DNA of 64,000 nt, from assembly GCA_946800325.1 (NCBI GenBank), contig OX326958.1, forward strand, positions 754,001 to 818,000, written 5' to 3'. The stretch comes from Luzula sylvatica (Eukaryota > Streptophyta > Magnoliopsida > Poales > Juncaceae). Positions 36,742 to 46,398 of this stretch are shown piece after piece (the stretch's first letter is position 1; each line of letters opens with the position of its first letter). The position numbers were made by a program, and so were the translations under genes. A model generated the notes under the pieces. The model saw nothing but the letters and a program-made list of their open reading frames with translations. It was not told where the DNA came from and did no database searches.

Positions 36742-39465
36742 TCAAGAAGAGCGGGTAGCAACTATTGGAATGTGTTGAACACTCTCGAGGCGGTCTCCTA
36801 GCCTCTCCATGAATTCTTTGGCCATGAAAGCTACGTCTAATTGTTTTAGTAATTGAAGGTATTTAATACCTTTTGGTACCATTTTGAGGTTAGGGATGTG
36901 AAAGAATTGCAGAAAATTTAGATTTTTCATGGTTCCTTCTTCTATTTCAATATTACTCAGGTGTAGCATATTTGCTAATACAAGCGATCCGAGTTTAGGG
37001 AACCAGTCTGTGCGAAAGGTTAACTCCTCCCCATCATAAGCACAAACAAGCTCGAGCTTAATAAGATTACCCATCAAAGAAATGGAATATAGTGGATCTA
37101 TTTTTAAGCCTGAATATTTCAGTGATAATTTCCTTAGCTTGCGAACACTAGAAAAAACATAGGAAAAGTTGCGTGTTTTCCATTGGCCAATCAAATGGAG
37201 CACTTCAAGGTTAAGTAGAGGTTGGAATTTTTCTAGATCCAGATTTCCATCAAGGTTATTCGTAACATATAATGAAGTGAGCCTCCGCAGTGAACCGAGT
37301 GAAGTCCAGAGAAGTGGATAGCAAGTTGATTCGATGGTTATGACACTCAGGGTGACAAGTCCCTCTAATTTGGGAAGGCTGCGAACAAGATCTCTGTCAC
37401 AAACCACAAAATTTAAAGTTTGTAAATCTTTTAATCGACTAACATCACCGACTACAGCCCCAACCTCACGAGACCTAAAGTCAGCCACGAGGAGGTGTCT
37501 CAGCTTGTCCAGCGTAACTATTTCTCGAGGCAATATTACTTCGGTTGTAGGTAAATGACCCAGAGCTAATGTTTGTAGTTTCTTAAGCTTCCCGAAAGAT
37601 TTAGGGATCTCGTCCATGCTTGTATAAGATAGATCTAGGTAATGCAAATTGTGCAATTCGGATATATCATTTAACTCGGTTCTAATATTGAAATATTTGA
37701 GGCTTAGGACCCGTAACAATCGAAATTTTGAGAGAGTGATTTGTGACGAGGAACTCCAATGGGTGTAAACAGATATAAAAGAACGCATTTTTTGATATGC
37801 TTCTTTCGTTAGTGAATTTAATTTACTTGTTGTAGAAAATACACGACGGGTTTCCCCGATTTGTATTCCCCCCTCAATACTATCAAGTAGTACACCAAAC
37901 CTACGATTCCTTGAGATAGCAAGAGTCATTTCTCTTACCAGATCGTGGATTTTAAATGTTTTTGCTCGACCAAATAAGTTTCTCGTTTCAACTTGAATCA
38001 AGGAACGGTTTTCAAGTTCCCTCAAGAAGCCCTCTGCGACTTCCTCCATTGTTGTCTCTCTTCCCCTTTCCTCGATAAAACCTTCAGCAATCCACAGTCT
38101 AATAAGTTCCTTCCTCCGAATAAGATAATCTTCAGGGTAGAGGCCACAATAAAGAAGGCAGCTCTTGAGATCGCTAGGGAGCTCATTGTAGCTGAGTTTT
38201 AGAGCGTTTATCACCCAATCAAGCTCTCGACTATTTTTCAGTTGCCAACTTAATTGGTGATAAAACGATTTCCACTCCCATTCCTCTTTTTTGTAGGACA
38301 AGAGACTGCCAATAGCCACAATGGCTAGGGGCAAGCCACAACATTTATTCACGATATTTTCCGCCCAAAGGAGTAGACTTTGTTGGCATTCTTTCTCTTC
38401 TACTCTGGAGAAAGCATTTTTGTAGAATAGTACCCGCGCTTCTTCTTGCGTGAGTGCTCGAGGCTCGATTATTCGGTTTTCATCTGCAAGCCGAGCAACA
38501 TCATTATTCCGAGTTGTAATTACTACTCTGCTTCCCAATTTATTATTTACGCATGCTAAATTTAAAGATAGCCAAGCACCCTTATCCCACATGTCATCCA
38601 AAAAAATTAGATACCTTTTGTTTTGGAGGCAATTCCGTATTTTCTCGATCAATGTTCGATGTTCTAGTTTTTGCAGATCTTCATGTACCATCTCTGATAA
38701 AATTCTCTTAAGAAGATCTTCTATTTGGTAACTTTGTGAGACGGTAATCCAAATAATGCTATTGAAATGTTTTATAATTTCTGGTCTTTTGTGCACTCTA
38801 TTGCAAATGTGCGTTTTCCCCAAACCCCCCATGCCCAAAATGGATATAACGACACGATTTTCTATCTCATCCTTCAACCAATCAATTAACGTGTTGGTTT
38901 TATCTATGTTGCCTATCATCTCGTGTTCATCGTTGAAGTACGATACGTCTGATAGATGCTCACGCATAGTTGGCTTCTTTGGTTTACCAGAGTTAGGCCC
39001 TTCTAGTTGAATCATTGATATTCCATAGGTTTCTTTTGTTTTCGTAAGATTTCGAATTTGAGGTTTTATTTGATTAAGGCGTTCGGCAATATCGTACCAA
39101 GCACTGGCATTTTTGGGCTCAGCGAACCTACGTTTTACAAAACTGGTTCCTTCGTTGGATTGGGCGGTAAGATAAGTATATTCATCAATAATATCTTCCA
39201 CTTCAATTGTGACTTCTCTCACTTGTTCTGACCATACCGACAAGGGTGTGTGTTCCTCTTCTTCTTCGTCTGTTTGGCTTAAATAAGCTTGCATCAAGGA
39301 AAAATCGAACTTAATTTCTTTGATGCTTCCCTCAATGTTGGCGAACACTGATGATGCTTTTTCGACCACGAGAGAGCTTGCTGTTTCTAGCACCTTCTCT
39401 CCCAACGAAAAAGCGATCTTTCTCAGAATGAACGACAAAGCCTCTGCCATCAACTCTGACATCAT
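36742..39465 (-). CDS. CC-NB-LRR (CNL) disease-resistance protein, RPM1-like
   Basis: Intronless, 907 residues, normal for RPM1-type CNLs. Residues ~6-140 form an Rx-type coiled-coil domain with an EDVID-type motif (VEDIIDEY, ~89-96). The NB-ARC domain follows: P-loop GMGGLGKT at 211-218, RNBS-A-like FNSIIWITVSQSY at 234-246, kinase 2 YLIFLDDMWD at 285-294, RNBS-B GSRVVITTRN at 311-320, GLPLA at 377-381, and the MHD position read as IHD at 506-508. From about 560 to 890 there are leucine-rich repeats (LRVLSLKYF, LHYLDLSYT, LQTLALGHL and others). Such proteins sense pathogen effectors inside the cell and trigger defence. The residue after GKT is His (GKTH) where Thr is usual. Starts at codon 1, 2 or 6 are all possible; MAEALSF at codon 6 resembles many family starts. 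No stop or frameshift, so it appears intact. Confidence 0.96.
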   Translation of the reverse strand: MMSELMAEALSFILRKIAFSLGEKVLETASSLVVEKASSVFANIEGSIKEIKFDFSLMQAYLSQTDEEEEEHTPLSVWSEQVREVTIEVEDIIDEYTYLTAQSNEGTSFVKRRFAEPKNASAWYDIAERLNQIKPQIRNLTKTKETYGISMIQLEGPNSGKPKKPTMREHLSDVSYFNDEHEMIGNIDKTNTLIDWLKDEIENRVVISILGMGGLGKTHICNRVHKRPEIIKHFNSIIWITVSQSYQIEDLLKRILSEMVHEDLQKLEHRTLIEKIRNCLQNKRYLIFLDDMWDKGAWLSLNLACVNNKLGSRVVITTRNNDVARLADENRIIEPRALTQEEARVLFYKNAFSRVEEKECQQSLLLWAENIVNKCCGLPLAIVAIGSLLSYKKEEWEWKSFYHQLSWQLKNSRELDWVINALKLSYNELPSDLKSCLLYCGLYPEDYLIRRKELIRLWIAEGFIEERGRETTMEEVAEGFLRELENRSLIQVETRNLFGRAKTFKIHDLVREMTLAISRNRRFGVLLDSIEGGIQIGETRRVFSTTSKLNSLTKEAYQKMRSFISVYTHWSSSSQITLSKFRLLRVLSLKYFNIRTELNDISELHNLHYLDLSYTSMDEIPKSFGKLKKLQTLALGHLPTTEVILPREIVTLDKLRHLLVADFRSREVGAVVGDVSRLKDLQTLNFVVCDRDLVRSLPKLEGLVTLSVITIESTCYPLLWTSLGSLRRLTSLYVTNNLDGNLDLEKFQPLLNLEVLHLIGQWKTRNFSYVFSSVRKLRKLSLKYSGLKIDPLYSISLMGNLIKLELVCAYDGEELTFRTDWFPKLGSLVLANMLHLSNIEIEEGTMKNLNFLQFFHIPNLKMVPKGIKYLQLLKQLDVAFMAKEFMERLGDRLESVQHIPIVATRSS

Positions 39466-39479
39466 TTAGAAGTTGAGAT

Positions 39480-39628
39480 AAATTAGACAAAACGAAAGGC
39501 ATAGCATATTTTTATTAAAACTGGTGGAATTAAATTAGAGTTTAGACAAATTAGACAAAACGAAAGGCATAGCATATTTTTATTAAAACTGGTGGAATTA
39601 AATTAGAGTTTAGACAAATTAGACAAAA
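39480..39628. repeat. 68-bp perfect tandem duplication upstream of the NLR gene
   Basis: 39480-39547 and 39548-39615 are identical as read, and a third partial copy (aaattagacaaaa) ends at 39628. The array starts 15 bp upstream of the NLR start codon, so it lies in its leader or core promoter. Confidence 0.95.
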
Positions 39629-40719
39629 GGAATTCCACTGCCATGATCGGTTCAGGTGCCTGTCAATTGATTTGGATTACGGCCATGAGTCATCAGTATC
39701 AAATACGGCTATTTAACTCAAATTAAGTCCAAATTTAGAGATGGTACGCAAAATTATTCAAAGCCGTATCATAAACTTGATCTTCCAAATCCAAACTCCC
39801 ACAAATATGTAAAAAAGAAAAGGAAACTCAGTTCTGTAACCAATGCTTTGCCTAATCATGGTTTGATTTTTTGGTCTTTTATTTTAGAAAATAAGAATGC
39901 AAATTGCATAGCCTTTCAGAGGAAAACGAAAAATGAAAAACTCACAACTATGATCTTTCAAATTACCTGTTCAAGTCCACTATTTCCTTCTTGATCAAAT
40001 TAGAATCCAAAACTACTTGATTTTTAGGAGAAATAAGGTTTTGGGGGAAGAGGTCATTAATCATTATTTGGGAGCTTCGACCATGAAATATTTGTTACGA
40101 GTAAAAATGAAAAGAAAATATGGCTACACTATTTTTGTTGGAATCCCCCAAGCAAATCCGTTGACCATCACAATGCATTCTCTTATCATTACAATTAATT
40201 TACCTTATTAAACATACAATACTTTATATTTATTGAAGGAGTAGAGATATATTGACTAAATCAAATGGTGACAAAATATAGTTCAACCCAAGGAATTACC
40301 TTGTGATGTAGTACTATAATATTGGTCTGGATTGTGAGTGAGCTTATAGTTTTGACCAAGCTATCATAAATTAAATGAAAAGATATTGCTCAAAAAAATT
40401 TAATAAAAGATAAGTCATGGATCATGTAAAATTAAAGTTTGAAAGTTTATAATCGAATAATATTTTTTTATTTTGGAATTTTTGCAAAGATATGCATGTT
40501 ATTTTGAGAAATTAGAGAAATAACTATATTTTTAAAGAAATTGCAAAAATAACACATAGGTGTATCGGGTATTTGAATCACCAAGTATGAATTGTATTTG
40601 CTTATGGAAATACGGTTTGTTTGATCTTATTTATTCTAAAAATAATAAACTTTCAGACACAATTCTTAAATATAAACAAATATTATATGACAATAAAAAT
40701 ATGTTGGATCTTATAAATA
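39629..40719. other. AT-rich intergenic DNA
   Basis: Open frames at 40017-40211 and 40560-40751 have no recognisable domain and AT-rich codon use like the spacer. Nothing else is seen before the target duplication at 40720. Confidence 0.5.
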
Positions 40720-41252
40720 TATATTATGATGTTTTTTTTTTAAAAAACTAAAGAGGCGAAGCCTCTTTTAATATATTAAAGCAAAGTTTAATACATTGGT
40801 GCGATTTTACATGATAAATGTAAAAAAATAGTTTAACGCAAAAGTAAATTACAATTGCCAAAGTAAGATACAAGCCGAGAAATGATGATTTCGGCCATCC
40901 TTAGACGAACGGTTCATCTTCACGCGAGCTCAGATGTCGTATTTTTTCCTTTCCCGCATTTTCCTTTCACTGCCCCCAGACTCACCCCGACTCGCCCGTC
41001 GCTGTTGCCCTCCGATCTCCGCCTGGCTGCCGCTGTCGGATCTCCGCCTCGCTGTCGCTGTCGCTGCCGGATCTCCGTTGTCGGAACTCCGCCTCGCTGT
41101 CGGATCTCCGCCTCGCCCTCGCTGTCGCTGTCGCTGTCGTGGTCGCCGTCACCGTCGCCGTCGGATCTCAGTCTCGGATCTCCGTCAGGGTTTGCCTCCA
41201 CCCCGAAATCACCACGAAATCGCCTCGAAATCGGCCCTTTCTAGCGTTCGTC

Positions 41253-41310
41253 CCTGGCTGCCGCTGTCGTCCAGTCGCCCCTGGCTGCCGCTGTCGTCCA
41301 GTCGCCCCTT
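41253..41310. repeat. 28-bp tandem repeat in the GC-rich insert
   Basis: The unit cctggctgccgctgtcgtcc plus agtcgccc occurs twice in succession, followed by two copies of a cgcccctttccatgga block to about 41345. Hexamer-like gctgtc runs lie at 41025-41160. Confidence 0.75.
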
Positions 41311-41418
41311 TCCATGGAGTTCGTCTAGTCGCCCCTTTCCATGGACCGTCTCCAGCCATCGCCATCGCCCCTTTCCGTCGCCCTCGCCATCGACCGCCGT
41401 CGGCAGCTTTCCTTCGCG

Positions 41419-41667
41419 TCATTTCTTCGCGCCGTTCCTTCGCGACTCCAGGAGTTGGATGAAAAGCAAGGAGCGGTGCCTGAGCTTGACTGATCCATTC
41501 TCTATTAGGGTTCTTATTCTCTCGTCCACCTTCTTCCTCATTGGCTCGAACAAGCTCCTCACGAACGAAAGAGAGAGAGAGGTGTTCAGCTGGCCTAGGG
41601 TTGAAGTCCGCGCGCCGTCGACAGAGAGGAGGGGGTGGAGGCGGCTAGGATTTGCCTCCACCCCCAA
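41419..41667 (-). pseudogene. Fragment resembling the first exon of RNA cytidine acetyltransferase (NAT10/KRE33-like)
   Basis: The frame contains MRKKVDERIRTLIENG, followed after one extra Ser by VKLRHRSLLFI. The known family N-terminus has MRKKVDERIRTLIENGVK.RHRS, then a conserved IIGDKSRDQ block, which is absent here; the sequence turns to QLLESRRNGAKK and stops. About 27 codons of family sequence therefore survive, with leader sequence upstream, inside the retroposed insert. The functional gene makes N4-acetylcytidine in rRNA and tRNA. This copy cannot. Confidence 0.7.
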
Positions 41668-41984
41668 AATCGCCTCTAGGGTTTCGCAGCCGCTCCTTCT
41701 TTTTTTTTTGAAGACTTAATTATTCTCCTATATTATGATGTTAAAATACATATTTTTATATAAAATTCTCGAATACTACTTGAAACATATACGAAGTTTT
41801 CATTTTTTTTTTTTTGTAATTTCTTGAATAATGTGGTTAAAAAAAACATATATGCTTCTCGAATACTAATTTATCTTCTTATTTGTCGCGAGGAGGAGAT
41901 ACCGATGACATCAACATTTACTAATTTCTTTCTCAAAAACAGTAGTTTGCACATTTCATAGTCTTATTGCGATATGGATGTAGC

Positions 41985-42076
41985 GCCATTCATGCCAACT
42001 GCTGCTGGCTTTCAGTGCTTTCGTGTGTTTCGCGGATTATCCATCAGCAACTTGATAATCACGATTTTTTGTTGAA
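41985..42076 (-). pseudogene. Decayed exon 2 of an HMA-domain gene
   Basis: On the minus strand the segment reads QKIVIIKLLMDN and then, after a 1-nt loss, RKALK-like codons and a MNG end. It matches exon 2 of the intact HMA genes at 43221-43299 and 48565-48643 (QKMVVKLSLDDAKKRAKALK). The splice acceptor equivalent is AA instead of AG, and a 4-nt insertion precedes the final ATG AAT GG. A possible remnant of exon 3 (DVIGIS) lies near 41897-41915 but is weak. It is a dead relative of the neighbouring HMA genes. Confidence 0.75.
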
Positions 42077-42089
42077 ATGCGAACAATAA

Positions 42090-42834
42090 CGAGTTTATGT
42101 GTGGTAGTGGAGAAGGGGAAGAATCGTGTAAGGCAGAAGGAAGGAGATGAAGTGGTGGCTTTTTTCAGAGTTTTTGTTTTGGGTCTGTAATTCTTGGGTA
42201 AGGTTTTTTAATTAAAAGGCCCCAGAAAATAATAGATAAAGGAGAATCATGAATGTAAGTAGATAACTCATGTAATGATTCCTTACATTGGAAATGATAC
42301 AAATTTAGAAGTGGGACATTAAGCCACTCTAAATCTTGCAAAAAAAAAAAAGTATAATAACAAAAAATCCTTAAATGTTATTAAAAACGACTTAGCCGGA
42401 CTCCCTCTCTCTCTCTCGTGTATGTATGTGTATATATATGTGTGTGTGATAGAAAATAATGTGTACATATGTGTAACAAAGAGTATATTTGTATAAGTCA
42501 TAAATCATAAAATAGTTTGATAATATCACATTTCTAGTTGAATTTTTAATATTGATATGTAGTTTACAAGTATAGTTGAATTTTTAATTGTTGATTGCAA
42601 TTGCATTCAAGACAGGCAATATTATTGACAAAAAATTATTCTTTATATATAATAATCACATTCTCTATAAAATTACAAAATACCCATCACAAACCATTGA
42701 CCATCTTGTAATTGAGGTAAGATAGACATCCAAACAACTTGTAACCACAAAATGAATTCTTAAACAACAATAAAAAAAAAATGCTTACTCTTGATCTCAA
42801 CAAAATACTAGAAATATTTATAGCATTTCCAAAC
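42090..42834. other. Spacer with poly(A) tail and simple repeats
   Basis: A run of A (42339-42350) after agtgggacattaagccactc looks like the 3' end of a retroposed sequence on the plus strand. At 42402-42448 there is a CT/GT/TA microsatellite. From about 42446 the sequence belongs to the duplicated unit that also occurs from 47515. Confidence 0.55.
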
Positions 42835-43496
42835 TTATCTATAAAAAAATTGGTCGTAACTGCCGTCCTGATATACGTACGGAAATTGGTACGAGTATTG
42901 GTACGGATAAATCGTCGGCTGTACATTACTCGCATATTCGCCTTGTTTGTTCTCGTCTCCTTTATTTTCTTTTTTTTCATCTCCTGATGCGACAACGCTG
43001 ATCAGATCGGCATAACCCAATTTTCTTCTGAGAAGAGTTGTTAGACTGATCACGTCCGTGCCGTCACCGATCACGACTAGCTTATCACCATCTAATGCCA
43101 CGGATAGAATACCTGTTAAGAAATTATTACAAAATAAACTCGTCAGAATTAGATATTTATGCGCGTAAAATTAAAGGCTCGTTTAGTATGCTAAATTTGG
43201 AGCCTTGTCTTTTTATTTACCGTTCATGGTGGCAGCAGCTTTTAGTGCTTTCGCGCGCTTTTTTGCATCATCCAGTGACAGCTTAACTACCATCTTTTGC
43301 TGCAAAAATGAAGAAATAATATTAATTAAATGATCAGCATTCCATTCTTGCAAATATTTTGCCCAAGAAAGAAAATTATATGCATTGAGAAATATAAATT
43401 TGATAATTTTGTTGGCGCATTTGATCTTATAATTTCTTGAATTTCTAATACACAAGAAAAGAGTTTAGCTAGTGAAGGACGACAAACCTTAGCCAT
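42835..43496 (-). CDS. HMA-domain protein 1 (heavy-metal-associated fold, no Cys), 3 exons
   Basis: Exons 43488-43496 (9 nt, Met-Ala-Lys), 43221-43299 and 42835-43112, with GT-AG introns of 188 and 108 bp; 121 residues. The HMA fold spans residues ~4-70 (QKMVVKLSLDDAKKRAKALK, ILSVALDGDKLVVIGDGTDV, ISLTTLLRRKLGYADLISV). The metal-binding MxCxxC loop is replaced by LSLDDAKK, so metal transfer by the classical route is unlikely. A charged Lys/Glu stretch and a Tyr/Pro-rich tail (YPYQYSYQFPYVYQDGSYDQ) end in FFYR without a CaaX box, so it is not a prenylated HIPP. Members of this family respond to stress, and small HMA proteins are known effector targets. The splicing is inferred from consensus sites and from identical structure in the two paralogues. 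Confidence 0.88.
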
Positions 43497-43581
43497 TTAT
43501 GAGGATTATAGTTGAATTGAGGCGGTTAATTAAGTTAACTGGTTTGATAAGTGAAGAGATACACCAAAATACGGATGAGGG

Positions 43582-43589
43582 TTTTATAG
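43582..43589 (-). promoter_or_regulatory. TATA box of HMA gene 1
   Basis: The minus strand reads cctataaaac, about 86 bp before the start codon; the same sequence precedes the duplicate gene. Confidence 0.55.
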
Positions 43590-43661
43590 GAGATGAGGTT
43601 GTTGACGAGAAAGAAGGAAGAAGGAAGCAGGAAGCAGAGCGACAATGACCCGCACAAATCG

Positions 43662-43667
43662 AGTCAA
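43662..43667 (-). promoter_or_regulatory. W-box upstream of HMA gene 1
   Basis: TTGACT on the minus strand (core TTGAC[C/T], the WRKY-factor site), 166 bp before the start codon and upstream of the TATA box. It is retained in the duplicate, and an equivalent site occurs in the third HMA gene. Confidence 0.45.
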
Positions 43668-43885
43668 CCGACCAAGTCAGTCCTCCTTCCCATCCCACTA
43701 GCCACTACAAAGACAAAACAATCATAGAGAATTTGGAGACGCGTATTTTAATTACTTTACCTTTCCTTTGCTACCCATATTGCAAGATACAACCGTTTAA
43801 AAACATGTATACATTATTATTATTATGGGGCTTCTATTATGCGCACTTTCTAGAAAAGTTAATTTGGATTTGGATATTAAAAAGA

Positions 43886-44130
43886 GGCCATACCATATAC
43901 ACTGTCCTTCATTTTTCCCAAACACCCTCAACTCCCCAATTAATAATTTATTATTGAAATAATTAACAAAGAGACATTTCACTAATAATTAATTAATATA
44001 TAATTAAAATACATATACATTAATAATTCTTATTAATATCAATTAATTGTTAATCGAATTTATTTTTGTTAATGATCATGTTAATTAATTATTAATTAAT
44101 AATTAATTGGTGATATAAAAAATATTGTGG
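43886..44130. repeat. AT-rich MITE-like repeat, copy interrupted by the LINE
   Basis: It starts ccatatacactgtccttcatttttcccaaac-like, has a core of aattaataattaatt blocks, and its far end (gtggaaaaatgaggaaatatg, then ataattatcc) lies beyond the LINE at 46865-46900. Related copies lie at 49541-49795, 49988-50238 and 58823-59088. Confidence 0.5.
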
Positions 44131-44131
44131 C

Positions 44132-46278
44132 AAATTTGCTTCGTCCTATATTACCCTCCTTCCCAAGAAAGAAGGCCCAACAATGGCAAAAGACCTCAGG
44201 CCCATCAGCCTAATAAGTAGCATCCAAAAGATACTCTCAAAAACCCTAACTAACCGACTGCAATCTCACATCGACAAACTCATTCTCCCAAACCAGCTAG
44301 GTTTCATCCGAAACAGAGAAATAGCTGAATGCTACGTCTATGCACGAGAAACCATTAATCAGGCCCACAAAACCAATCAACACATCCTCTTATTTAAAGC
44401 GGACATACAAAAAGCTTTTGATACAATATCATGGCAGTTCATCTCAACCATACTTCGAGCAAGGGGCTTCGGCACAAGATGGATCAACTGGATACACAAA
44501 TATGTGCTAAATGGATCCACAAAAATTCTGCTAAATGGGATACCCGGTAAAACAGTTCATTACAAGAGAGGGGTAAGGCAAGGGGATCCCATGTCCCCAT
44601 ATTTATTCATAATAGCCATGGATGCACTCAGCAGGCTAATAGCCAAACTCATCCAAGCCAATTTCATTGACAGACCGATGCCTAATGTACACATCTGCCT
44701 CTTATATGCAGACGATGCCTTATTCATAATCAAGCCAAATCAAACCCAAACCAAAAGACTAATCTTCATAATCGACACATTTACCAACTCCTCGGGACTG
44801 AGAATCAATTACGACAAATCAGAATTAACCACAATCCCAGAGAATGCCAGAGAAATAGAACTGATAAAAGAGATACTGCAATGCAAGCATACTAGTCTCC
44901 CTTTCACATACCTGGGCTTCCCCTTACACTTTAAAAATCCCACAAAAGAGGTATACCTAAAACTCATCGAATCCATGAAGCAGAGACTCCAAGGGTGGAA
45001 AAGCAAACTGCTCAACATTGGGGGCCGGATCCTTCTGATTAACTCAGTGCTCACAGCCATACCAATGTACCTCTTAACAGTCTACAAATTCCCCCAATGG
45101 GTCATCGCTGAAATGGACAAGATCAGAAAAAACTTCTTGTGGAAAGGCAACAAGGAAACAGGGTTCCATCTAATATCATGGGACAATGTATGCCAGCCTA
45201 AGAGTGAAGGAGGCATGGGAATAATCGATCTCAAGACCTTTAACACAGCGGTGCTGCAAAAGTGGCTGTGGAAATACTTCCACACAAAACAAACATCACT
45301 GAACTGGCAAGAACTAGTCTCGGAGCCAATCCCACACAACAGCAATCACAACCCACGCGACTCACAATTCTGGAGAGATGTCAAAAAATCAATGGAATTC
45401 TTCTACATCCACACAGAATTCGAGCCAAATAATGCCCAAAAAACAAGCCTCTGGCACTCAAACTGGGGGGGAGGGCGCCCAGTCGGCCTATTCCCCCACC
45501 TATACAGCCACACAGAAAACAATACCATATCACTAGCACAAGCCAAAACCACTTCAGCCCTGACAGATAGTCTCAGACTACCACTGTCATCAACAGCGCA
45601 ATTCGAACTACAACGGTTACAACAAAACATCGCAACCATAGATCTAAACTGCAACAAAGATGTGGTAAAATGGAAACCAGGTCCGAAAGGCAAATTCACA
45701 ACCAAGAGTGCATACAGAACACTCAGATCCAGAGTAAACTCTAAATCAATACCATGGCTGTCCACATGGAACCTCAAAATCCCACTGAGAATGCGAATCT
45801 TCCACTGGATCTTAAGGCAAGGCAAAATTCTCACACAAGACAACGTACAGAAAAGAGGTATAGTACTAGTCAACCGATGCCCGCTATGCAAACAGGCAAG
45901 AGAAACAATCTCTCACATCACATCAGACGAATGCTCATTTATGAAACAAAACTGGATCCAGATCTGCCAAGCTAAATCCTGGCACATACCTCACACACGC
46001 CCCCTAGAGGACTGGTTCCAAGATATGTGCCAAGACAAGGGATCAAAATCACAAACACAAACCCTAGCCATCTTCATTTTTGTTGCATGGAGAGAGAGAG
46101 ATGTAAGAGAATCTTTGGCCACACAGAAACAGAAACCGAAAAACTCTTGCAATCAGTGGAGGAAGAAGTAAAATTAGCAAAAAAGGTGAGCACTAATAAA
46201 AGAAAAAGCATAAAAGTGCTCAAAACCCCAGATCAAATCGAAAACAGCAACCCAAAGCACAGACAGAACACGAATTAA
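44132..46278 (+). pseudogene. LINE ORF2 fragment: reverse transcriptase and zf-RVT, frameshifted
   Basis: The continuous frame runs 44132-46171. RT blocks: DLRPISLISSIQKILSKTL, NQLGFIRNREI, FKADIQKAFDTISW (motif A Asp), RGVRQGDPMSPYLFIIAMDA, the catalytic LLYADDALFI box, and FTYLGFPLHF. A zf-RVT-type segment, CPLCKQARETISH, lies near 45880-45910. At about 46090-46100 a slip in a gagagaga run moves the real frame by one; its continuation, RCKRIFGHTE to a stop at 46278, is readable in the other frame. The endonuclease domain and part of the RT fingers are lost by 5' truncation, so it cannot move by itself even though the YADD site is intact. Confidence 0.94.
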
Positions 46279-46312
46279 AGCAAAGGAAGAAGAAACAGAA
46301 GAATCACGTAGC

Positions 46313-46398
46313 CGATCAGTCCCGCTGGGGACAAGATCGGAAGCGGAGAGAGCAACACAAGCAGTACGTAACCGATCAGTCCCGCTGGGGACAAGACC
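46313..46398 (+). repeat. 60-bp period direct repeat in the LINE 3' UTR
   Basis: cgatcagtcccgctggggac followed by aaga occurs at 46313 and again at 46373, exactly 60 bp apart. Confidence 0.9.

Larger units (their letters stand above)
40734..41728 (-). mobile_element. Retroposed GC-rich chimeric insert, 995 bp, 14-bp target duplication
   Basis: Identical 14-bp direct repeats, tatattatgatgtt, lie at 40720-40733 and 41729-41742. Read on the minus strand the insert ends in a LINE-like 3' end (taatatattaaaagaggc, then ttcgcctcttt, then poly(A), complementary to the T run at 40734). The minus-strand 5' part (about 41463-41720) looks like a plant 5' leader running into MRKKVDERIRTLIENG and then VKLRHRSLLFI with one extra Ser. 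This is the start of the RNA cytidine acetyltransferase (NAT10/KRE33) family as I know it. Homology stops after that point, and the rest (about 40930-41460) is low-complexity GC-rich sequence. It is best read as a 5'-chimeric retrocopy made by LINE machinery. The long open frames through it (40882-41244, 40934-41719 plus; 40920-41201 minus) are compositional. Confidence 0.75.

Noticed and set aside
40934..41719. 261-codon plus-strand frame rich in Arg, Pro and Ser
   Set aside because: Low-complexity translation of tcgctg-like repeats inside a retroposed insert whose real sense is the minus strand.
42781..42987. Plus-strand frame with a hydrophobic C-terminus (also at 48126-48332)
   Set aside because: Antisense shadow of exon 3 of the HMA genes; its conservation between copies follows from the duplication.
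45403..45891. 162-codon minus-strand frame
   Set aside because: Antisense to LINE ORF2; no independent support.
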